A program made the position numbers and the translations under genes. Shown one piece after another: positions 9,418 to 17,541 of a DNA stretch of 64,000 nucleotides (its first letter is position 1; each line of letters begins with the position of its first letter). Source of the stretch: Actinomadura livida (GTDB lineage: Bacteria > Actinomycetota > Actinomycetes > Streptosporangiales > Streptosporangiaceae); contig NZ_BMRO01000018.1 of NCBI RefSeq assembly GCF_014648675.1, positions 37,188 to 101,187 of the forward strand, read 5' to 3'. The notes beneath the pieces are model-generated. The model saw only the letters and a program-made list of their open reading frames with translations. It did not search any database and was not told the DNA's origin.

Positions 9418-9595
9418 ACGCCGGCCCGCCGCCGGGCCCCGCGGGACGTCGCGGACAGGTGCGACTTGTGTGGCTCCATGGTCAAGAAGAGGTGCTGCAT
9501 ACCCCGTTGCGATCAGTCGATTACCGTCTGTAGCTTCCCTGTTGGCCGGACTCCGGCCCCTCCTGACACGACGGCTACGAATCGGTGGTGTGCAC

Positions 9596-11014
9596 GTGAC
9601 CGAACAGCAGGAACACCAGCAGCAGATGAGCCTTGGCACGGCGGCGGCACGGAATCTCGCGACGACGACGAAGTCCGTCCCCCAGATGCAGGGCATCAGC
9701 TCGCGCTGGCTGCTGAAACTGCTGCCCTGGGTCCAGGCGGCCGGCGGCGCCTACCGCGTCAACCGGCGGCTCACCTACACGCTCGGGGACGGCCGGGTGA
9801 CGTTCGTGACCACCGGCGCCGACGTGCGGGTCATCCCGCGCGAGCTGGGCGAGCTGCCGCCGCTGCGCGGCTACGACGACGACCTCACGCTCGACGCCAT
9901 CGCCGGGCGGTTCACCCAGCAGGAGTACGAGCCCGGCGACGTCGTCGTGGAGCGCGGCCGCCCCGTCGACCGGGTGATCCTCGTCGCGCACGGCAAGCTC
10001 AGCCGGATCGGCGCCGGCGAGTTCGGCGCGGAGGCCGTGCTCGGCACGCTCGCCAACGGCGACTTCTTCGGCGAGCAGGCCCTGCTCGGCACCGAGGAGG
10101 GCGAGGACCGGGAGGAATGGGATTACACGGTCAAGGCCGTCACCGCCTGCACGATCCTCAGCATGAGCGACACCGACTTCCAGGAGACGCTCGGCCAGTC
10201 CGCCTCCCTGCAGGCGCACCTGGACGTGTACCGGTCGAGCCCCCCGCAGGAGCACAACGAGTACGGCGAGGCCGCTATCGACCTCGCGGCCGGGCACGAG
10301 GGCGAGCACGTCCTGCCCGGCACGTTCGTCGACTACGAGGCGTCGCCGCGCGAGTACGAGCTGAGCGTCGCGCAGACCGTCCTGCGCGTGCACAGCCGCG
10401 TCGCCGACCTCTACAACGAGCCGATGGACCAGGTCGAGCAGCAGCTCAGGCTGACCATCGAGGCGCTGCGCGAGCGCCAGGAGAACGAGCTGGTCAACAA
10501 CCGCGACTTCGGGCTGCTGCACAACGCCGACCTGTCGCAGCGCATCCACACCCGCGGCGGCCCGCCCACCCCCGACGACATGGACGACCTGCTCACCCTC
10601 GTCTGGAAGGACCCGGCGTTCTTCCTCGCCCACCCGAAGGCCATCGCCGCCTTCGGCCGCGAGTGCAGCGCGCGCGGCATCTACCCCGACGCCATCGACG
10701 TCGGCGGCAACCGGATCCCGGCCTGGCGCGGCGTGCCGATCTTCCCGTGCAACAAGATCCCGGTCAGCAAGACGAAGACCAGCTCGATCCTGCTGATGCG
10801 CACCGGCGAGCAGGCGCAGGGAGTGGTCGGCCTGCACCAGGTCGGGCTGCCGGACGAGTACCAGCCCGGCCTGTCCGTCCGCTTCATGGGCATCGACGAG
10901 AAGGCCCTCATCTCCTACCTCGTCAGCGCCTACTACTCGGCCGCCGTCCTGGTCCCCGACGCGCTCGGGATGCTGGAGTCCGTCGAGGTCGCCCACGGCG
11001 GTGCCGGCGAGTGA
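9596..11014 (+). CDS. Family 2B encapsulin shell protein, copy 1
   Basis: A 472-residue shell protein of the HK97-fold family 2 encapsulins. The N-terminal arm carries ARNLATTTKSVPQMQG, the conserved family 2 opening. A cyclic-nucleotide-binding-like domain is inserted at about 90-210 (GDVVVERGRPVDRVILVAHG, then GDFFGEQALL), which defines subtype 2B. The C-terminal half holds the shell fold, including PGTFVDYEASPREYELS, VNNRDFGLLHNADL and the PTPDDMDDLL block. Such proteins self-assemble into icosahedral nanocompartments. The start is set at GTG 9596 to give the family's N-terminus; ATG 9626 is an alternative. The canonical phosphate-binding arginine of cyclic-nucleotide domains is not evident after GEQALL. 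Its stop overlaps the next shell gene's GTG by 4 bp. Confidence 0.9.
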   Translation: MTEQQEHQQQMSLGTAAARNLATTTKSVPQMQGISSRWLLKLLPWVQAAGGAYRVNRRLTYTLGDGRVTFVTTGADVRVIPRELGELPPLRGYDDDLTLDAIAGRFTQQEYEPGDVVVERGRPVDRVILVAHGKLSRIGAGEFGAEAVLGTLANGDFFGEQALLGTEEGEDREEWDYTVKAVTACTILSMSDTDFQETLGQSASLQAHLDVYRSSPPQEHNEYGEAAIDLAAGHEGEHVLPGTFVDYEASPREYELSVAQTVLRVHSRVADLYNEPMDQVEQQLRLTIEALRERQENELVNNRDFGLLHNADLSQRIHTRGGPPTPDDMDDLLTLVWKDPAFFLAHPKAIAAFGRECSARGIYPDAIDVGGNRIPAWRGVPIFPCNKIPVSKTKTSSILLMRTGEQAQGVVGLHQVGLPDEYQPGLSVRFMGIDEKALISYLVSAYYSAAVLVPDALGMLESVEVAHGGAGE

Positions 11015-12414
11015 CACCGCCGCAGGAGGCTCGGGGCGGGCGGCACGCGCTCGGCACGCGCGCCGCCCGCAACCTCGCGACGACGACCAAGTCCGTCCCG
11101 CAGATGCAGGGCGTCAGCCCGCGGTGGCTGCTGCGGCAGCTGCCGTGGGTGCGGGCGGACGCCGGGACCTACCGGGTGAACCGGCGGCTCACCTACCGGC
11201 TCGGCGACGGCCTGGTGACGTTCGTCAACGACGGCGCCGCGGTCCGCGTGGTCCCGCCGGAACTGGCCGAGCTGCCGCCGTTGCGCGGGCTGGCCGGCGA
11301 GGACGTCCTCGACGTGCTCGCCGGGCGGTTCGAGCAGCGCGAGTACGGCCCCGGCGACACCATCGCGGCGGCGGGCCGCCCCGCCGACGCCGTCCACCTC
11401 ATCGCGCACGGCAAGGTCGCGTTGCGGACCCCGGGGGAGTACGGCGGCGAGGCCGAGACCGGCATCCTCGCCGACGGGCGGTTCTTCGGCGACCGGGTCC
11501 TCCTCGGCACCGCCGAGGAATGGCCCTGCACGTTCCGCGCGCTGACCCCGACCACCGTCCTCACGCTCTCCCGGGAGGCGATCGAGGAGCTGACCGGCAG
11601 GTACGACGCGCTGCGCGCCCATCTGGACGCGTACCGGGACGCCCCCGCCCCGCCGCAGACCGGGCACGGCGAGGCGGCGATCGACCTCGCCTCCGGCCAC
11701 GAGGGCGAGCACGTCCTGCCCGGCACGTTCGTCGACTACGAGGCGTCGCCGCGCGAGTACGAGCTGAGCGTCACCCAGACGCTCCTGCGCGTCCACTCCC
11801 GCGTCGCCGACCTCTACAACGGGCCGATGGACCAGGTCGAGCAGCAGCTGCGGCTCACCGTCGAGGCCGTGCGCGAACGCCAGGAGCACGAACTCGTCAA
11901 CAACCGCGAATTCGGGCTCCTGCACAACGCCGACCTGCGGCAGCGCATCCAGACCCGCGGGGGCCCGCCGACCCCCGACGACCTGGACGAGTTGCTGGCG
12001 CGGCGCCGCAAGTCGCGGTTCTTCCTCGCCCATCCGAGGACGATCGCCGCGTTCGGCCGGGAGTGCACCCGCCGCGGGGTGTACCCGTCCACCCTGCCGG
12101 TGGACGGGCCCGGGGGGTCCGAGCAGCGGGTGCAGGCATGGCGCGGGGTCCCGATCTACCCCTGCGACAAGATCCCGGTCAGCCCGTCCGGGACGAGTTC
12201 GATCCTCGTGCTGCGCACCGGCGAGGACGACCAGGGCGTCATCGGCCTGCACCGCACCGGCATCCCCGGCGAGATCCGCCCGGGGCTGTCGGTCCGGTTC
12301 ACCGGCGTCGACGAGCGGGCGCTGCTGACCTACCTGGTCAGCGCGTACTACTCCGCCGCCGTGCTGGTGCCGGACGCGCTCGGCGTCCTGGAGAACGTCG
12401 AGATCGCCCGCTAG
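11011..12414 (+). CDS. Family 2B encapsulin shell protein, copy 2
   Basis: A 467-residue paralogue of the preceding shell protein, with almost identical N-arm (ARNLATTTKSVPQMQG), central nucleotide-binding-like insert (GRFFGDRVLLG) and shell core (PGTFVDYEASPREYEL, NNREFGLLHNADLRQRI). It has a slightly longer loop before the QAWRGVPIYPCDKIPVS block than copy 1. GTG 11011 overlaps the TGA of copy 1 (GTGA), implying coupled translation and near-equal synthesis, as expected for a two-component shell. The insert differs from copy 1 at the pocket (FGDR versus FGEQ), so the two subunits may differ in ligand response or only structurally. It ends 14 bp before the cargo-candidate gene. Confidence 0.9.
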   Translation: MTPPQEARGGRHALGTRAARNLATTTKSVPQMQGVSPRWLLRQLPWVRADAGTYRVNRRLTYRLGDGLVTFVNDGAAVRVVPPELAELPPLRGLAGEDVLDVLAGRFEQREYGPGDTIAAAGRPADAVHLIAHGKVALRTPGEYGGEAETGILADGRFFGDRVLLGTAEEWPCTFRALTPTTVLTLSREAIEELTGRYDALRAHLDAYRDAPAPPQTGHGEAAIDLASGHEGEHVLPGTFVDYEASPREYELSVTQTLLRVHSRVADLYNGPMDQVEQQLRLTVEAVRERQEHELVNNREFGLLHNADLRQRIQTRGGPPTPDDLDELLARRRKSRFFLAHPRTIAAFGRECTRRGVYPSTLPVDGPGGSEQRVQAWRGVPIYPCDKIPVSPSGTSSILVLRTGEDDQGVIGLHRTGIPGEIRPGLSVRFTGVDERALLTYLVSAYYSAAVLVPDALGVLENVEIAR

Positions 12415-12428
12415 GGAAAGGGGACGAC

Positions 12429-13577
12429 ATGCCCGTCTGGGGAGACGACCCGGCCGTGCTCCGCTGCGACCACCGCCCGGACACGAGTGACCGGGGTCCG
12501 GACCACGACCCATGTCCGGACGACGGCCGGGGGCCGGAGCCGGACGATCCCCGGACGGGCCGCGCCCGCACGGCGGCCGAGGTCCTCGGCTGGAGCCGCC
12601 GCCTGCTCGACCCCGCGCTGCGGGACGCGGTCGAGCGCATGCCGGGCGCGGTGCGCGACATCGCCGCGTTCCACTTCGGCTGGCGCGACGAGCGGGGCCT
12701 GCCGGCCGCCGGCGGTGGCGGCAAGGCGATCCGTCCCGCGCTGACCCTGCTCGCGGCGGAGGCGGTCGGCGGGACCGCCTCCGCCGCGCTCCCCGCCGCC
12801 GTGGCGGTCGAGCTGGCGCACAACTTCTCGCTCCTGCACGACGACGTCATGGACGGCGACCTCACCCGCAGGCACCGGCCCACCGCGTGGACCGTCTACG
12901 GCGCCAACCCCGCGATCCTGGCCGGGGACGCGCTGCTCGCCGCCGCCTTCGAGGTCCTCGCCGACGAGCCGTCCCCGCTGATCCCGCGCGCCGTCCGCAC
13001 CCTCGCCCAGGCCGTCCGCGACCTGGTCGCCGGGCAGAGCGCCGACCTGGCGTTCGAGGAGCGCTCCGACGTGACGCTCGACGAATGCGCGGCCATGGCG
13101 GGCCGCAAGACCGGCGCGCTGCTCGGCGCCGCGTGCGCGCTCGGCGCCGCCTACGGCGGCGGCACCACCGGGCAGGCCGCCCGCCTCCGCGCCTTCGGCG
13201 AACGGCTCGGCCTGGCGTTCCAGCTCGTGGACGACCTGCTCGGCATCTGGGGCGACCCCGGGACCACCGGCAAACCCGTCCACTCCGACCTGCACAGCCG
13301 GAAGAAGTCCCTGCCGGTCGTCGCCGCCCTCACCTCGGGCACCCCCGCCGGTGCCGAGCTGGCCGAGCTGTACTTCCGCGACGGCGACCTCACCGGTGAC
13401 GACGCGTCCCGCGCCGCCGCCCTCGTCGACACCGCCGGCGGCCGCGCCTGGGCCGCCACCCGCGCCGCCACCCTCCTCACCACCGCCGAGGCCGACCTCG
13501 CCGCCGCCGGCCTCCACCCCACCACCGCCACCGAACTCCGAGCCCTCGCCCACCTGATAACCCACCGCAACCACTAG
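12429..13577 (+). CDS. Polyprenyl diphosphate synthase, probable encapsulin cargo
   Basis: A 382-residue trans-prenyltransferase that would condense allylic diphosphates with isopentenyl diphosphate. The first aspartate-rich motif is DDVMD (138-142) and the second is DDLLGIWGD (from 268); KAIRPAL and the RRHRPT region are further substrate-binding elements. The chain length of the product is not decidable by eye. Residues 1-48 precede the catalytic fold and are a disordered Asp/Pro/Arg-rich segment (WGDDPAVL, PDHDPCPDDG), matching the kind of N-terminal extension that directs cargo into family 2 encapsulins. AAAGGGG precedes ATG 12429, 14 bp after the second shell gene, so it is the third gene of the operon. 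Confidence 0.9.
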   Translation: MPVWGDDPAVLRCDHRPDTSDRGPDHDPCPDDGRGPEPDDPRTGRARTAAEVLGWSRRLLDPALRDAVERMPGAVRDIAAFHFGWRDERGLPAAGGGGKAIRPALTLLAAEAVGGTASAALPAAVAVELAHNFSLLHDDVMDGDLTRRHRPTAWTVYGANPAILAGDALLAAAFEVLADEPSPLIPRAVRTLAQAVRDLVAGQSADLAFEERSDVTLDECAAMAGRKTGALLGAACALGAAYGGGTTGQAARLRAFGERLGLAFQLVDDLLGIWGDPGTTGKPVHSDLHSRKKSLPVVAALTSGTPAGAELAELYFRDGDLTGDDASRAAALVDTAGGRAWAATRAATLLTTAEADLAAAGLHPTTATELRALAHLITHRNH

Positions 13578-13584
13578 CAGCGCC

Positions 13585-13648
13585 GCGCCCCGGCAGGCTC
13601 GCGCCCCGGCAGGCTCGCGCCCCGGCAGGCTCGCGCCCCGGCAGGCAC
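13585..13648. repeat. Four tandem copies of a 16-bp unit
   Basis: GCGCCCCGGCAGGCTC is repeated at 13585, 13601, 13617 and 13633, with one change (T to A) in the last copy. It begins 8 bp after the prenyltransferase stop. The unit is not self-complementary enough for a strong hairpin. It is followed by GCGCTCGGGGAGGCGC-type inverted sequence that could aid termination. Confidence 0.85.
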
Positions 13649-13764
13649 GCGCTCGGGGAGGCGCCTGTTCAGGAGGCGCTTGCGCCAAGGGGCGGCTGCG
13701 TCTGGAGGCATCTTTGCTAGGAGGTGCGGGAGGCTTCGATAGTATGTTCGAGTAGGGTGGGGGT

Positions 13765-13998
13765 GTGGAGGTTCGTGAGCATGTCCCGTTCATGTGTCCT
13801 GCGGGGCATCGGTTGTCCGCGGGGCGGGTCATCGTCGGGTGGTCGCCGTGCGTCTGCCCGCCCTGCGACGGGCGGGGGCGCGGTCTGCGCGGTCACCGCA
13901 CCTACCTGTGCCTCGACTGCAAGGACGAGCACGTGACGACCAAGTGCTACCTGCCCCACCACGTCCCCACCGAGAACGCCGAATACCGCTGGCCCTGA
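13765..13998 (+). CDS. Small cysteine-rich putative zinc-ribbon protein
   Basis: A 77-residue protein with three Cys/His groups: CPAGH, CVCPPCDG and CLDCKDEH, plus a later Cys-Tyr-Leu-Pro-His-His. This pattern suggests one or two structural zinc sites of rubredoxin/zinc-ribbon type. GTG 13765 follows a GGGTGGGGG ribosome site. Similar short proteins occur in actinomycetes without known function. It is transcribed in the same direction as the encapsulin operon but 187 bp after it. Confidence 0.6.
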   Translation: MEVREHVPFMCPAGHRLSAGRVIVGWSPCVCPPCDGRGRGLRGHRTYLCLDCKDEHVTTKCYLPHHVPTENAEYRWP

Positions 13999-14017
13999 GG
14001 GGCCCGGCCCACGCCGC

Positions 14018-14908
14018 TTACTGGCCGCGCTCCTGGGCCACCTGGGCGCGGACGGCCGGGGCGATCTCCTCGGCGAACCGCTTGATCTGCGTCTCCTGGT
14101 CGCCTTCCGGCCAGAGGATGAACGTGTCCATGCCGGAACCCACGGCGAGGTCGGTCAGCTCGTCCGCCCACTGGGACGCGGGCCCGCGCAGGAAGCCCTC
14201 CGACGCGCCGTCGGTGATCGTCCCGTTGACGTTGTAGAGCCTGCGGACGTCCGCGGGGGCGCGCCCGGCCGCCGCGGCGGCGTCGTCGATGCGGGCGTGC
14301 ATCTCCGGAAGCCGGTCCGGGGCGGCCCAGGCCGACGACGGGAGCCAGCCGTCGGCGGACCGGCCCGCCAGCGCCAGGCCGCGCGGTCCGCCGACGCCGA
14401 GCCACAGCTCCATCCGGTGCGCCGGGACGGGGCCGGACTTGGCGCCCTTGAGGTGGTAGTGGTCGCCGTCGAAGCGCAGGTTCCGATCGCCGCTCCACAC
14501 CTCCCGGATGACGGTGACGGCCTCCTCCAGCGCGTCGGCGGCCTCCCGGCGGGACTTGCGCGGCCCGCCGAACGCGTGCACCGCGTCCCAGAAGCCGCCC
14601 GCGCCGAGGCCCAGCTCGGCGCGGCCGCCGCTCAGCACGTCCAGGCTCGCGGCGGCCTTGGCCAGCACCGCCGGCGGGCGCAGCGGCAGGTTCGCGACGT
14701 CCGGGAACACCCGGACCCGCTCGGTCACGGCCGCGATCATGCTGAGCAGCGTCCAGGTGTCGACGTAGCGGCGCTGGTAGGGGTGGTCCTGCACGCCGAT
14801 CAGGTCGAGTCCCGCCCGGTCGGCCGTGCGGGCCAGCTCCAGCAGCGGGTCGTCGGCGTCGGGAACGAGGAAGTAGCCGAATTCGAGTGTCCTGCCGTAG
14901 TCGCCCAT
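14018..14908 (-). CDS. LLM-class flavin-dependent oxidoreductase
   Basis: A 296-residue TIM-barrel protein of the bacterial luciferase-like monooxygenase class. Diagnostic stretches are the opening EFGYFLVPDADDPL, GLDLIGVQDHPYQRRY, the VLAKAAASLDVLSGGRAELG core and LGVGGPRGLALAGR. The family uses FMN or F420; the opening and barrel core do not decide between them. It is divergent from galT and has no partner reductase gene next to it, which slightly favours F420 or a free flavin pool. Substrate unknown. The start ATG 14908 gives a standard N-terminus. Confidence 0.85.
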   Translation of the reverse strand: MGDYGRTLEFGYFLVPDADDPLLELARTADRAGLDLIGVQDHPYQRRYVDTWTLLSMIAAVTERVRVFPDVANLPLRPPAVLAKAAASLDVLSGGRAELGLGAGGFWDAVHAFGGPRKSRREAADALEEAVTVIREVWSGDRNLRFDGDHYHLKGAKSGPVPAHRMELWLGVGGPRGLALAGRSADGWLPSSAWAAPDRLPEMHARIDDAAAAAGRAPADVRRLYNVNGTITDGASEGFLRGPASQWADELTDLAVGSGMDTFILWPEGDQETQIKRFAEEIAPAVRAQVAQERGQ

Positions 14909-15006
14909 ATCGCGGAGAACCCCGCTTCACGGCCGCCGATTCCCGCCGCCGCGGCCCCCTCGCGGCGCACCGGAAGATCGCGGCGTCGCTGTAGGCTCTG
15001 GCCGCG

Positions 15007-16080
15007 ATGCACAGGACACGGGCGCGGCTGTCGGACGGCCGCGAGATCGTCTACTACGACGAGGCGCCGGGGCGGGTGCCCGTCCCCGACCCGCGCGGGC
15101 TGCCGCCCGTCGAGCCGGTCTGCGAGGTCCGCCGCGACCCGCTGACCGGCGATCACGTCACCATCACCGCGCACCGCAACGCGCGGACGTTCCTGCCGCC
15201 CGCCGACCAGTGCCCGCTGTGCCCGGGCGGCCCCGCCTCCGAGGTCCCCGACGCGTCCTACGAGGTCGCGGTGTTCGAGAACCGCTTCCCCTCGTTCGAC
15301 GTCCGCACGCCGCCGGTCCCGCCCGTGGTCGACGGAGTGCCGGGCGGCGTGCCGCGGGCCCGCGGCAAAGGGCGCTGCGAGGTCGTGTGCTTCACCGACG
15401 ACCACGCAGCGTCGATGGCGCTGCTGCCGGTCTCGCGCGTCCGCACCGTCGTCGACGCTTGGGCCGACCGCACCGCCGAGCTGTCCGCGATCCCCGGCGT
15501 GCGGCAGGTCTTCGTGTTCGAGAACCGCGGCGTCGAGATCGGCGTGACCCTGCACCATCCGCACGGGCAGATCTACGCCTACCCGTTCGTCACGCCCCGG
15601 ACGGAGCGCATGCTCGCGATGGCCGCCGGCCGCGACCTGTTCGGCGAGGTCCTGGCGGCCGAGCGCGCGGGCCCCCGGGTCGTCGCCGCCGGTGAGCACT
15701 GGACGGCCTACGTGCCCGCCGCCGCCCGCTGGCCCGTCGAGGTGCACCTGATGCCGCACCGCCACGTCCCCGACCTCGCCGCGCTGGACGACGGCGAACG
15801 CGACGAGCTGGCCGTCCTCTACCGCGACCTCCTCCGCCGCTGCGACACCCTGTACGGCGACCCGCTCCCGTACGTCGCAGGCTGGCACCAGGCACCCGCC
15901 GGTGAGGGCCGCGACCTCGTCCGCCTGCACCTGGAGCTGTTCTCGGTCCGCCGCGCCCCCGGCAAGATCAAGTACCTGGCGGGGTCGGAGTCGGGCATGG
16001 CGGCCTGGATCAACGACGTCCCGCCCGAGGCCGCGGCCGCCCGCCTCCGCGGCGTCACTGCCGGCGGAGCGTCCGGGTGA
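15007..16080 (+). CDS. galT: Galactose-1-phosphate uridylyltransferase
   Basis: A 357-residue HIT-superfamily transferase of the Leloir pathway, exchanging UMP between UDP-glucose and galactose-1-phosphate. The active-site motif HPHGQIYAYPF (around residue 184) supplies the nucleophilic histidine. N-terminal RRDPLTGDHVTITAHRNAR and CPLCPGG are also typical; the Cys pair suggests a structural metal site. FENRGVEIGVTLHHPHGQ and W..Q.PAG near the C-terminus support the assignment. No galE or galK is adjacent. The last 26 bp overlap the convergent membrane-protein gene. Confidence 0.9.
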   Translation: MHRTRARLSDGREIVYYDEAPGRVPVPDPRGLPPVEPVCEVRRDPLTGDHVTITAHRNARTFLPPADQCPLCPGGPASEVPDASYEVAVFENRFPSFDVRTPPVPPVVDGVPGGVPRARGKGRCEVVCFTDDHAASMALLPVSRVRTVVDAWADRTAELSAIPGVRQVFVFENRGVEIGVTLHHPHGQIYAYPFVTPRTERMLAMAAGRDLFGEVLAAERAGPRVVAAGEHWTAYVPAAARWPVEVHLMPHRHVPDLAALDDGERDELAVLYRDLLRRCDTLYGDPLPYVAGWHQAPAGEGRDLVRLHLELFSVRRAPGKIKYLAGSESGMAAWINDVPPEAAAARLRGVTAGGASG

Positions 16081-17515
16081 TCCCGGCCGCGATCGTCGTC
16101 GCGAGCACCCAGCCGGTGAGGATCAGCGCGTAGGCGAGCCACTGGTACCCGCCGACCGGCTTGAACGCCTTCTCCTGCCCGAAGTCGATGATGGGCAGCA
16201 GCAGGTCGAGCGTGTAGAAGAGCGCGTTGAACGGGGGCTGCTCGCCGGCCTTCAGCGGCTCCGGATGCCGCGCCCCGAACACCGTCGTGCCGGCGAGGAG
16301 CAGGCCCGCGAGCCACGCCGCGGCCCACACCGGCCGGAAGCCGTACCCGACCGTCACGTCCTGGAGGTAGCCCCACAGGCGCGCGTACCCGGGGCGCGTC
16401 GCGCGGTGCCGCCGCTGCTTGGCGAGCAGGACGTTGCGCGCCGCCCTGTCGTCCCCGGCCTGCCGGTACGCGGCGGCGAGCTGCTCGTAGGCGTGCGGGA
16501 CGTACCCCTCCGCGTCCCGCTCCAGCATCGCGATCCGCACCTTCGCCGGGAGCCGCGGCGTCAGCGAACCGTAGGTCAGGCCGTCCAGCCACACCTCGCC
16601 GTCGATCGCGCCGGGCGGGACGTGGAGGAGGCCGAAGCGCCCGCGGAGCATGTTCACCGTCCCGTCGACCCGCCCCTCCCGCAGCCAGACCTCCCCGATG
16701 GCGGCGCTCGTCGTCCGCAGCGCGCAGCCGTCCGGGGCCGACAGCCGCGCCTGCGTGAAGACGAGCAGGCCCGGGATCGTCGCGCCGCGCACGTTGACCT
16801 CGCCCTCGAACCGCGCCCGCGTCGCGATCAGGTCGGAGCCGACGGAGAGGTTCGCGCCGTCGAAGACCAGCCCGCCGGGGTTGCGCAGGACGGCGCCCTT
16901 CAGGTTCACCACCCCGGCCACCGACGCCCCGTTCATCCGGACTTCGCCGAGCGCCTCCAGCTCCGGGGCCCAGACGTCGTCCTCCAGGACGGAGTGGTTG
17001 AGGTGCAGGACCTCCTCCTCCTGCCCGCCCTCCGTCCCGAGCCGCGCCCGCTCCAGGAAGAGGACGCCGGACAACCGCGCCCCGCCGAGCCGGATCTGCC
17101 CCGGCACGCGGCAGCCGGTGAGGCGCAGCACCCCGTCCACGCGCAGCGTCGCCGCGTCCAGCCCCGGCAGGTAGGACTCGCTGAGGTTCAGCTGCCGGAC
17201 GCGCGCCCCGTACAGGACGGGCGTCGCTTCGAAGTGGCACCCCCGCAGCGACACCGGATGCTCGACCGTCGCGTAGTGCAGCTCCAGCGTCCCGGTGATG
17301 CGGGCCCCCACCAGGCGCAGCGCCGCGACCTCGCCGTCCACCGGCGGGCTCAGCAGCAGCTTGCGCAGGACCCACGCGCGCACCGTGCGGCGCGCGGGCC
17401 AGGCATGCCCGCTCGCAGGGTCGTCATCAGTGCCGTTCCGGAGGTCGACCGGCGTTCCGGTGGGGAACGCCCGCCACACGCGGCGCTCGACGGGCGTCAG
17501 ATCGATCGGCTCCAC
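16055..17515 (-). CDS. Pentapeptide-like beta-helix protein with C-terminal membrane segments
   Basis: A 486-residue protein starting at GTG 17515 (VEPIDLTPVERRVWRAFP). Residues about 60-310 form short imperfect repeats of the pentapeptide/right-handed beta-helix type (for example LRLVGARITGTLELHYATVE, LSESYLPGLDAATLRVDGVL). Near 330-400 is a helical tetratricopeptide-like stretch (YEQLAAAYRQAGDDRAARNV), then two or three membrane helices (AAAWLAGLLLAGTTVF; LAYALILTGWVLATTIAAG). The family is widespread in streptomycetes, where it is sometimes called a membrane-associated oxidoreductase; I see no cofactor-binding motif to justify that name. A scaffold role at the membrane is inference. Confidence 0.75.
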   Translation of the reverse strand: MEPIDLTPVERRVWRAFPTGTPVDLRNGTDDDPASGHAWPARRTVRAWVLRKLLLSPPVDGEVAALRLVGARITGTLELHYATVEHPVSLRGCHFEATPVLYGARVRQLNLSESYLPGLDAATLRVDGVLRLTGCRVPGQIRLGGARLSGVLFLERARLGTEGGQEEEVLHLNHSVLEDDVWAPELEALGEVRMNGASVAGVVNLKGAVLRNPGGLVFDGANLSVGSDLIATRARFEGEVNVRGATIPGLLVFTQARLSAPDGCALRTTSAAIGEVWLREGRVDGTVNMLRGRFGLLHVPPGAIDGEVWLDGLTYGSLTPRLPAKVRIAMLERDAEGYVPHAYEQLAAAYRQAGDDRAARNVLLAKQRRHRATRPGYARLWGYLQDVTVGYGFRPVWAAAWLAGLLLAGTTVFGARHPEPLKAGEQPPFNALFYTLDLLLPIIDFGQEKAFKPVGGYQWLAYALILTGWVLATTIAAGITRTLRRQ

Positions 17516-17541
17516 GAGCAAGGAACCTAGCGCTTCGTCGG

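Noticed and set aside
9466..12414. A single 982-residue frame spanning both shell genes
   Set aside because: Its first half is an Arg/Pro/Gly-rich out-of-frame reading of the first shell gene. Only the part after 11011 is real, starting at the GTG that overlaps the first shell's stop.
11001..12428. Upstream extension of the prenyl synthase frame
   Set aside because: Low-complexity shadow of shell gene 2. The ribosome site and acidic leader support ATG 12429.
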